This document shows, piece by piece, positions 1 to 4,635 of a stretch of DNA of 7,596 bases. The notes under the pieces were generated by a model. That model made no database searches. It worked only from the letters and a program-made list of their open reading frames with translations, and had not been told where the DNA came from. The stretch covers positions 143,018-150,613 of the forward strand of contig DHEF01000014.1 of assembly GCA_002399735.1 (NCBI GenBank), in the 5' to 3' direction. A program made the position numbers and the translations under genes. Numbering within the stretch: the first letter of the stretch is position 1; each line of letters opens with the position of its first letter. The DNA comes from Chitinophagaceae bacterium UBA4857 (GTDB taxonomy: Bacteria; Bacteroidota; Bacteroidia; Chitinophagales; Chitinophagaceae).

Positions 1-45
1 TATCGAATTAATTCTATTGGGCACCGTGTTAAAGCATTATCATAG
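1..45 (+). CDS. Possible C-terminal end of an upstream gene (partial)
   Basis: An open frame enters from the left edge and stops at TAG (43-45), giving 14 residues that end in NSIGHRVKALS. This short tail faintly resembles the C-terminal I-S-H-R-x-x-A-L segment of RdgB/Ham1-type non-canonical purine NTP pyrophosphatases, but it is far too short to assign and RdgB proteins usually run on for several more residues. A hairpin-rich AT stretch follows directly, as expected after a gene end. It could equally be a chance open frame. Confidence 0.3.
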   Translation, partial: YRINSIGHRVKALS

Positions 46-47
46 GC

Positions 48-85
48 AAAAAGCTTTAAGCATTAAGCTTTCAGCTTTTTTAATT
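48..85 (+). terminator. Candidate hairpin terminator after the left-edge gene
   Basis: AAAAAGC (48-54) can pair with GCTTTTT (74-80). Alternatively, AAAGCTTTAA (50-59) pairs with TTAAGCTTT (63-71) through a one-base bulge. A T-rich run follows. The structure lies just after the TAG at 43-45 and before the next start codon at 114. The stem is AT-rich and the word AAGCTTT occurs twice, so simple repetition could also explain it. Confidence 0.35.
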
Positions 86-113
86 TTTGCTTTTGACTTT
101 TAAATTATCATCA

Positions 114-665
114 ATGAATCTAGCTTCTGAATACCTAAACGCTGTTACCCGTAGGTTTAAAAACTATAAAGACCTGGGCGATAAAACTTTTGCACAGTTA
201 AACAATGATGCCGATTTTCATTATCAACCGAACGAAGCATCCAACAGTATTGCAGTAATCATACAACACATGAGCGGCAATATGTTAAGCCGCTGGACCA
301 ATATTTTAACCGAAGATGGCGAAAAAACCTGGCGTAAAAGAGATGAGGAGTTTGGCGTTTTTTCGGAGCAAACCAAAACGCAACTAGTGGAAAAGTGGGA
401 AGCCGGGTGGAACTGCCTTTTCGCTGCACTTGCATCCTTTACTGAAGATGATTTATTGAAAACCATTTACATACGTAAAGAAGGGCTAACGCTTATTGAT
501 GCCATTAACCGGCAATTAGCGCATTACCCTTACCATGTTGGACAAATAGTTTACATAGGCCGTATGCTTAAAAATAGCAATTGGCAAAGCCTATCCATTG
601 TTAAAAACGGCTCGGAAGCTTATAATAATAGCCCCGATATTAAGGATCCTGCTAAAAACTTTTAA
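114..665 (+). CDS. DinB-superfamily (DUF1572-like) protein
   Basis: This encodes a 183-residue soluble protein with no signal peptide or membrane segment. It looks like the DUF1572 branch of the DinB/YfiT four-helix-bundle superfamily. The superfamily's metal-binding histidine triad is visible: H52 in QHMSGN, and H137 and H141 in the H-Y-P-Y-H-V-G-Q motif near the C-terminus. The length fits the family. Relatives are metal-binding proteins, some of them thiol-dependent transferases, but most members of this branch have no proven reaction, so none is assigned. I chose the ATG at 114 because it directly precedes the family-like N-terminus (MNLASEYL). An in-frame TTG at 87 would add nine residues unlike the family and lies in the AT-rich leader. 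The gene appears to be alone, with a new promoter immediately downstream. An imperfect promoter-like TAATTTTTG (81-89) lies upstream. Confidence 0.85.
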   Translation: MNLASEYLNAVTRRFKNYKDLGDKTFAQLNNDADFHYQPNEASNSIAVIIQHMSGNMLSRWTNILTEDGEKTWRKRDEEFGVFSEQTKTQLVEKWEAGWNCLFAALASFTEDDLLKTIYIRKEGLTLIDAINRQLAHYPYHVGQIVYIGRMLKNSNWQSLSIVKNGSEAYNNSPDIKDPAKNF

Positions 666-683
666 CCCTTGATCCCGTCCGAT

Positions 684-714
684 TTTGGAAATCTGAGCTT
701 TATAGCTACTTTTG
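684..714 (+). promoter_or_regulatory. Bacteroidetes-type promoter for the outer-membrane protein gene
   Basis: TTTG (684-687) is followed after 19 bases by TACTTTTG (707-714). This matches the phylum's -33 TTTG / -7 TAnnTTTG consensus, both in the elements and in their spacing. Transcription would start near 719-721, leaving a leader of about 105 bases before the ATG at 825. The pair lies just after the stop codon of the preceding gene. Confidence 0.65.
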
Positions 715-745
715 CACACCCCTGACCCACCAACCGTATCCTTTT

Positions 746-817
746 CAGATGTATATTATCTGTTTGTAAAGCCCCTAACTATATTATTAATTAACAGTTA
801 AACGTTGCTTTAGCAAC
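746..817 (+). other. Leader with two small hairpins upstream of the barrel-protein gene
   Basis: Two short perfect inverted repeats lie in the predicted leader. CAGAT (746-750) pairs with ATCTG (758-762) across a 7-base loop, and GTTGC (804-808) pairs with GCAAC (813-817) across TTTA. The second hairpin ends 7 bases before the start codon, so it would lie where an initiating ribosome binds. No known riboswitch or leader motif is recognised. The stems are only five base pairs each and may have no function. Confidence 0.3.
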
Positions 818-824
818 AAAACTT

Positions 825-1478
825 ATGAAACAATTTTTTCTTTTGGGTTTTGCAATCCTTTCTTTTTTTGTGTCAAATGCACAAATTGACCTTTTTGTAT
901 TTGGCGGCCCGCAGGCTACTACTTCCCGTTATGTTATAGACGGTGTAAAACAAGAAACCGGTTACAAAGTTGGTGCTTTTGCAGGTGTAGGTTCTAAAAT
1001 GCGCCTGGAAGGTATTTTTTCTTTTGCCCCTGCAATTTTTTACAGTATGAAGGGCTATTCGGTTGATTACAATCGCAGTTCGCCATTTCCATTGGCTAAT
1101 GCTAAAAGCAATGATGTAACCATGCATACTATTGAAGTAGCACCTTTATTACAATTTGATTTAAGCCAAAAGGAAAAACATTTATTTATTAAAGTAGGCC
1201 CTTCTATTGATATTAATATTGCAGGTAAAGAAAAACTGGTTAGGGCAAATGATACAAAGCTTGATCGTAAAATGGTTTTTAACTTTAACAGTTACAGCCA
1301 TATTGGCGCAAGTTTAATTGGCCAGTTAGGTTATGAAGTAAGCAATAAATTTAATGTGGCTTTACAATATGCTTTAGGTGTAGGTTCTATTAACAACCAC
1401 GAAGAAGGGCCAAGTATTAAACACAGAACCGCCGGTATATCAGTAGGTTACTACTTCAAAAGATATAAAACTTATTAA
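825..1478 (+). CDS. Outer-membrane beta-barrel protein (PorT-like family)
   Basis: This encodes a 217-residue secreted protein. Residues 1-19 form a signal peptide (MKQFFLLGFAILSFF core) with a likely cleavage site SNA|Q after residue 19. The mature part is rich in alternating polar and hydrophobic residues, glycine and aromatics. It ends in a strand-like segment (GISVGYYF) near the C-terminus, as in the small Bacteroidetes outer-membrane beta-barrel proteins called PorT family or OMP_b-brl_2. Such proteins form small barrels of unknown substrate. The name does not imply a role in type IX secretion, which only the true PorT performs. The gene has a good promoter at 684-714, and the acylphosphatase follows after 8 bases, probably on the same transcript. 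The start is secure because the signal peptide begins at this ATG. Confidence 0.8.
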   Translation: MKQFFLLGFAILSFFVSNAQIDLFVFGGPQATTSRYVIDGVKQETGYKVGAFAGVGSKMRLEGIFSFAPAIFYSMKGYSVDYNRSSPFPLANAKSNDVTMHTIEVAPLLQFDLSQKEKHLFIKVGPSIDINIAGKEKLVRANDTKLDRKMVFNFNSYSHIGASLIGQLGYEVSNKFNVALQYALGVGSINNHEEGPSIKHRTAGISVGYYFKRYKTY

Positions 1479-1486
1479 AATATACC

Positions 1487-1759
1487 ATTATTAAAACAAT
1501 CGGCATTATAGTTACCGGTAAAGTACAAGGTGTTTATTACAGGCAAAGTACCCGTAAAAAAGCACTGGAATTACAACTAACCGGCACTGTAAAAAATAAT
1601 GCAGATAAAAGTGTTGGTATTGTTGCAACCGGAAACGAATCTCAGCTAAATGAGTTAGTTAACTGGTGCAAACAAGGGCCACCCATGGCAAAAGTTGATA
1701 CATTAACCATAACCGAAATTGTTACTACGTATTTCACCGATTTTTCGGTTATAAAATAA
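1487..1759 (+). CDS. acyP: Acylphosphatase with an apparent ATT start codon
   Basis: This encodes a 90-residue acylphosphatase, the small cytoplasmic enzyme that hydrolyses carboxyl-phosphate bonds such as those in acetyl-phosphate or 1,3-bisphosphoglycerate. The signature V-T-G-K-V-Q-G-V-Y-Y-R is complete. The catalytic Arg is R19 and the catalytic Asn is N37 in GTVKN; their 18-residue spacing equals that of Arg23 and Asn41 in the classical enzymes. The length is normal and the frame is intact to TAA. The oddity is the start. The frame opens after a TAA at 1466-1468 and contains no ATG, GTG or TTG before the signature; ATT at 1487 (or 1490) is the only plausible start. The first in-frame ATG (1685, residue 67) would remove the active site. 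The gene begins 8 bases after the barrel-protein stop, so ribosomes may re-initiate here. A base error or start loss is also possible. Confidence 0.85.
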   Translation: MIKTIGIIVTGKVQGVYYRQSTRKKALELQLTGTVKNNADKSVGIVATGNESQLNELVNWCKQGPPMAKVDTLTITEIVTTYFTDFSVIK

Positions 1760-1767
1760 ATGATACT

Positions 1768-1800
1768 AAAATGGCTGCCCGATAAAGAGCAGCCATTTTT
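1768..1800. terminator. Bidirectional intrinsic terminator between convergent genes
   Basis: AAAATGGCTGC (1768-1778) pairs perfectly with GCAGCCATTTT (1789-1799) around a 10-base loop. The flanking A and T runs give a U-tract in both directions. It lies 8 bases after the acylphosphatase stop and about 20 bases beyond the stop of the minus-strand dehydrogenase, so it probably ends both transcripts. Confidence 0.85.
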
Positions 1801-1820
1801 ATTTTCACTATTATTAATTT

Positions 1821-2765
1821 CTATTTCTTCAAATTATCCAACATATCTTTTGTCATATCAGCTAAAGTAAATTCCTCTTTCCAGCCCCAATCTGCACGGG
1901 CTACACTATCATCAATACTTTGCGGCCAACTGTTGGCAATTTCTTGTCGGTAATCAGGCTTGTAATCGACAGTAAAATCCGGTATATGTTTTTTAATTTC
2001 TGCGCTAATTTCTTTTGGTGAAAAACTAAGAGAAGATAAATTGTAAGAAGTGCGAACATTTATTTTTTCCGCAGGCGCTTCCATTAGTTCAATGGTTGCA
2101 CGAATAGCATCTGGCATGTACATCATGGGTAAGTAAGTATCTTCTGATAAAAAGCTGGTGTATTTACCTTCTTCCAAAGCTTCATGGTAAATTTCTACCG
2201 CATAATCGGTAGTGCCTCCGCCCGGTGCTGATTTGTAAGATATAAGTCCAGGATAACGAAGACTTCTAACATCAATGCCATATTTCATGTGGTAGTAATT
2301 GCACCAAAACTCACCGGCATATTTACTTATACCGTAAACAGTTGTTGGTTCAATAATGGTTTGTTGCGGACAGTTCTTTTTTGGTGAAGTAGGGCCAAAA
2401 ACCGCAATGGAGGAAGGCCAGTAAATTTTTGTCAGGTTTTCTTCACGGGCTATGTCCAGCACGTTTAACAAACTCTGCATATTTAAATGCCAGGCAAGCC
2501 CGGGATTTTTTTCACCGGTTGCGGATAAGATAGCTGCCAGCAAATAAATTTGGGTAATACCCTGACGGATTACCTGCACATGTAACATTTCCTTATTCAT
2601 TACATCCAGGCTAACATACGGACCTGTACCTTCTAACAATGGGTTTTGTTCCCGCAGATCTGAGGCTATAACATTACTATTACCATATATTTTTCTAAGT
2701 GCCAATGTAAGCTCCACGCCTATTTGGCCACTGGCACCAATTACTAATATTTTCTCCTTTATCAT
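1821..2765 (-). CDS. tdh: SDR-type L-threonine 3-dehydrogenase
   Basis: This encodes a 314-residue cytoplasmic NAD-dependent enzyme of the extended short-chain dehydrogenase family. It oxidises L-threonine to 2-amino-3-ketobutyrate, which a separate ligase cleaves to glycine and acetyl-CoA. The Rossmann motif G-A-S-G-Q-I-G is at residues 10-16. The catalytic residues are S118/S119 in WPSSIAVFGP and Y144 and K148 in the YxxxK motif (VYGISKYAGE). The segment PGLISYKSAPGGGTTDYAVE (172-191) distinguishes this threonine dehydrogenase type from sugar epimerases, which share the fold. The length is normal. It is unrelated to the zinc-dependent Tdh of E. coli, so the symbol denotes function, not homology. 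No ligase gene (kbl) lies nearby. It is transcribed alone, divergently from kdsA and convergently with the acylphosphatase. The second best interpretation is a generic NAD-dependent epimerase. Confidence 0.88.
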   Translation of the reverse strand: MIKEKILVIGASGQIGVELTLALRKIYGNSNVIASDLREQNPLLEGTGPYVSLDVMNKEMLHVQVIRQGITQIYLLAAILSATGEKNPGLAWHLNMQSLLNVLDIAREENLTKIYWPSSIAVFGPTSPKKNCPQQTIIEPTTVYGISKYAGEFWCNYYHMKYGIDVRSLRYPGLISYKSAPGGGTTDYAVEIYHEALEEGKYTSFLSEDTYLPMMYMPDAIRATIELMEAPAEKINVRTSYNLSSLSFSPKEISAEIKKHIPDFTVDYKPDYRQEIANSWPQSIDDSVARADWGWKEEFTLADMTKDMLDNLKK

Positions 2766-2781
2766 ATTGATAATTTAGCTG

Positions 2782-2811
2782 TAAAAGTAAATGCCAAAAC
2801 TTATGTGCAAA
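2782..2811 (-). promoter_or_regulatory. Probable promoter for threonine dehydrogenase
   Basis: Read on the minus strand, TTTG (2811-2808) is followed after 18 bases by TACTTTTA (2789-2782). This is one base away from the TAnnTTTG consensus and has suitable spacing. Only 16 bases separate it from the ATG, so the leader would be about ten bases long. Confidence 0.45.
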
Positions 2812-2877
2812 AATTATTTATATCCGTTAACAATTTAATTGAAAAGTAAAAATTAAAAAGTATAAAAAATATATTTT

Positions 2878-2895
2878 CTAGAACTCGTTCCTAGC
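2878..2895. repeat. Imperfect inverted repeat in the tdh-kdsA intergenic region
   Basis: The segment reads CTAGAAC, then TC, then GTTCCTAG. The arms are complementary except for one extra base. It lies in the 257-bp divergent intergenic region, about 115 bases from the tdh start and 130 from kdsA. It could be an operator for a dimeric regulator, but nothing else supports that. The rest of this intergenic region is AT-rich and shows no gene. Confidence 0.25.
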
Positions 2896-3010
2896 AAGCA
2901 TTTCAGCGAACTTCTACAATCAAAACAATAGAAAAGTCCAAATTTTCAATCGTTTGCCGAAGTTTTTTGGGGTGGTGAACGCAGGAGTTTTTAAGCCTGT
3001 TAATTTCCCC

Positions 3011-3018
3011 TAATTTTG
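3011..3018 (+). promoter_or_regulatory. Promoter -7 element very close to the kdsA start
   Basis: TAATTTTG (3011-3018) matches TAnnTTTG exactly and ends only 4 bases before the ATG at 3023. No good TTTG lies 17-23 bases upstream; only a T-run at 2988-2992 is in place. A start of transcription 4-7 bases downstream would give a leaderless message from ATG 3023, or a leader of fewer than ten bases if the second ATG (3032) is used. Confidence 0.5.
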
Positions 3019-3022
3019 CCGG

Positions 3023-3844
3023 ATGGAACCCATGCTAAAAAATTTGTTTGCCAATCAATCGTATAACGAGAAAAGCTTTTTCTTAATTGCAGGCCCCTGC
3101 GTAGTGGAAAGTGAAGAACTGGTAATGGAAGTTGCCGATAAGGTATCGACCATTTGTAAAAACCTGGGCATACCTTATGTATTTAAAGCTTCTTACCGTA
3201 AAGCCAACCGCACCAGCGCCAGTTCGTTTACAGGCCTGGGCGATGAAACCGGATTAGCACTGGTAAAAAAAGTAGGTGATACCTACAAACTACCTACTAC
3301 TTCTGATATTCATGCACACGAAGAAGCAGCCGAAGCAGCTAAGTATATTGATATTTTACAAATACCCGCTTTTTTATGCCGCCAAACCGATTTATTGGTT
3401 GCTGCGGCTGAAACCGGTAAAATTGTTAATGTAAAAAAGGGGCAGTTTCTAAGCGGTCCTTCTATGAAGTTTGCGGTTGAAAAAATTAAAAATGCGGGTA
3501 ATAACAATATCATACTAACCGAACGTGGTACCACTTTTGGCTATCAGGATTTGGTAGTGGATTACCGCAATATTCCTTGGATGCAGGCCCACCAAACGCC
3601 TGTAGTAATGGATGTAACACATGCTTTACAACAACCCAACCAAACCAGTGGCATAACAGGTGGTAACCCGCAATTAATTGGCACCATTGCCAAAGCAGCA
3701 ATTGCTACGGGAGCAGATGGTTTGTTTATTGAAACACACCCCAACCCTGCTGTAGCATTAAGTGATGGCGCCAATATGCTTAAACTGGATTTACTGGAAG
3801 GCTTATTGGAAAAGTTGGTGAAGTTGAGAGCGGCGGTAGTGTAG
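3023..3844 (+). CDS. kdsA: 3-deoxy-8-phosphooctulonate (Kdo-8-P) synthase, metal-dependent type
   Basis: This 273-residue cytoplasmic enzyme condenses phosphoenolpyruvate with arabinose 5-phosphate to give Kdo 8-phosphate, the precursor of the Kdo sugar of lipopolysaccharide. The DAHP/KDOPS family motifs appear in order: IAGPCVVES (22-30), FKASYRKANR (54-63), LTERGTTFGYQDLVVD (165-180), PVVMDVTHALQ (193-203) and LFIETHPNP (234-242). C26, H200, E237 and D248 occupy the four metal-ligand positions. Their spacing equals that of Cys11, His185, Glu222 and Asp233 in the metal-dependent Aquifex enzyme, whereas the metal-free E. coli type has Asn in place of the Cys. KdsA is favoured over DAHP synthase by the overall motif set. 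ATG 3032, giving MLKNLF, is an alternative start; 3023 gives three extra residues. No other Kdo genes are adjacent. Confidence 0.93.
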   Translation: MEPMLKNLFANQSYNEKSFFLIAGPCVVESEELVMEVADKVSTICKNLGIPYVFKASYRKANRTSASSFTGLGDETGLALVKKVGDTYKLPTTSDIHAHEEAAEAAKYIDILQIPAFLCRQTDLLVAAAETGKIVNVKKGQFLSGPSMKFAVEKIKNAGNNNIILTERGTTFGYQDLVVDYRNIPWMQAHQTPVVMDVTHALQQPNQTSGITGGNPQLIGTIAKAAIATGADGLFIETHPNPAVALSDGANMLKLDLLEGLLEKLVKLRAAVV

Positions 3845-3846
3845 TT

Positions 3847-3907
3847 AAGGTTTCAGAGGTTCAAGGGGTTTAAGAAGTTCAATGTTCCAGAAGTTCAAAG
3901 GTTTAGC
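3847..3907. repeat. Degenerate intergenic GTTCAA-type repeats
   Basis: Variants of AGAAGTTCAA recur about every 10-20 bases: GAGGTTCAAGG, GGTTTAAGAAG, AAGTTCAATG and GAAGTTCAAAGG. The tract follows the kdsA stop directly and has no open frame or clear hairpin. Such low-complexity repeats are seen in Bacteroidetes intergenic DNA and their role is unknown. Confidence 0.4.
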
Positions 3908-4018
3908 TTTTGAGAATTATTGTGGATAATAGGATTAGGTTAGTTTTTAGAAATATTTTCATTTTTTGTTGTTTAAAAAGCAACGTTGTTTTTTAATTGG
4001 TGGTCAAAACAAATAAAA

Positions 4019-4408
4019 ATGAAATTTTTTATCATATACACACTTGTGGCAACTTTTGTTTTGTTATCCTGTAGCAAAACAAAAGAGAAGGATGATTTTT
4101 TAGCAATTACAAAATGTAAAGACTATCGTTTAACAAGTCAAACAGTGAATGTTTGTTTTAGTGCATTAATAAATGACTCACGCTGCCCAGAGGATGTTGT
4201 TTGTATCTCGCAAGGTTATGCAACTGTTGAATTAAATGTTTTAATTAAAACTGAATTACATAAAATTCAGCTTACATCATCGTCAGACACAACGATTAAC
4301 AATGTAAAAATAGAGCTACAGGATTTAATTCCCTACCCCTGTGTTAATTGCTCTACTCACCCCACCACTAAAGATTACAAAGTAAAACTAAAGGTTACTG
4401 AGATTTAA
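4019..4408 (+). CDS. Small cysteine-rich lipoprotein of unknown function
   Basis: This encodes a 129-residue lipoprotein. Residues 1-17 form a signal peptide ending in the lipobox L-L-S-C, and C18 would be lipidated. The charged KTKEKDD just after the cysteine may favour transport to the outer membrane or cell surface, as in Bacteroidetes lipoprotein export signals; this is inference. The mature part has six cysteines (C33, C46, C56, C62, C108, C111), enough for three disulfides, including a CVNC pair. The segment NDSRCPEDVVC (52-62) resembles an S-R-C-P-x-x-x-x-C pattern I associate with uncharacterised Bacteroidetes lipoproteins, but no enzyme motif is visible. ATG 4019 is chosen because the signal peptide starts there; an in-frame TTG at 3986 would add eleven residues ahead of it. 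The gene looks more AT-rich than its neighbours and has no clear promoter or operon partner. Confidence 0.75.
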   Translation: MKFFIIYTLVATFVLLSCSKTKEKDDFLAITKCKDYRLTSQTVNVCFSALINDSRCPEDVVCISQGYATVELNVLIKTELHKIQLTSSSDTTINNVKIELQDLIPYPCVNCSTHPTTKDYKVKLKVTEI

Positions 4409-4576
4409 AGTTCTGTGAACAGGAGGCTTTGACTAAAATGCGGAGTATTGCACAATGCCCAATAGAATTACAGGACGTACAAGAGTGCGACGCAACGGAA
4501 GCTCAATCAGGGCTATACAGCCGGTAACAAAAATAAAATTCAGCTTACCCATACGATAAGCCTTTTTTAGCCAATC
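4409..4576. other. Non-coding stretch, possibly a dispersed intergenic element
   Basis: No plausible gene lies between the lipoprotein and the purM promoter region on either strand. The part from about 4415 to 4525 looks less AT-rich than its surroundings and contains unusual words such as GAGTGCGACGCAACGG and a small hairpin GGCT-ATAC-AGCC (4511-4522). Bases 4456-4470 are an exact reverse complement of bases 9-23 at the left edge. This suggests, but does not prove, a repeated intergenic element. Confidence 0.3.
4543..4568 (+). terminator. Weak candidate terminator upstream of purM
   Basis: GCTTA (4543-4547) can pair with TAAGC (4557-4561) across a 9-base loop, followed by CTTTTTT. The stem is short, so this is only a possible end for the lipoprotein transcript. 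Confidence 0.25.
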
Positions 4577-4624
4577 GCAAATTATCTCATTAGCAAATTA
4601 TCTCATTACCAAATTGTCTATTTA
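4577..4624. repeat. 16-bp tandem repeat, two exact copies and one degenerate, at the purM promoter
   Basis: GCAAATTATCTCATTA occurs at 4577-4592 and again, identically and without a gap, at 4593-4608. A third 16-base unit (4609-4624) matches at 12 positions and runs into the purM -7 element. Copies 2 and 3 cover the place where a -33 element should lie, and no TTTG is found there. Confidence 0.75.
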
Positions 4625-4630
4625 TCTTTG
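4623..4630 (+). promoter_or_regulatory. Promoter -7 element next to the purM start
   Basis: TATCTTTG (4623-4630) matches TAnnTTTG exactly and ends 5 bases before the ATG at 4636. Transcription would start at or within a few bases of the start codon, giving a leaderless or nearly leaderless message. The usual TTTG at about -33 is missing because that place is occupied by the tandem repeat. Confidence 0.55.
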
Positions 4631-4635
4631 CCGCT

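Noticed and set aside
87..113. TTG at 87 as start of the DinB-like protein
   Set aside because: It adds nine residues encoded by an AT-rich leader and unlike the family, while the ATG at 114 begins a normal family N-terminus.
749..769. Six-codon frame (ATG to TAA) in the barrel-protein leader
   Set aside because: Such short frames are common by chance and it has no regulatory amino-acid run.
1685..1759. ATG at 1685 as acylphosphatase start
   Set aside because: It would leave 24 residues without the catalytic Arg and Asn.
3310..3774. Overlapping open frames on the minus strand inside kdsA
   Set aside because: They lie wholly within a well-supported gene, show no family motifs, and mirror its codon pattern.
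3975..3994. Palindrome AAAAAGCAAC/GTTGTTTTTT as a terminator
   Set aside because: It has almost no loop, so the middle pairs cannot form in RNA, and it lies about 130 bases beyond kdsA with no stable stem.
3986..4018. TTG at 3986 as start of the small lipoprotein
   Set aside because: It would place eleven extra residues, including charged ones, ahead of a complete signal peptide that begins at ATG 4019.
4577..4624. CRISPR-like array at the tandem repeat
   Set aside because: The 16-base units are directly adjacent without spacers and no cas gene is present.
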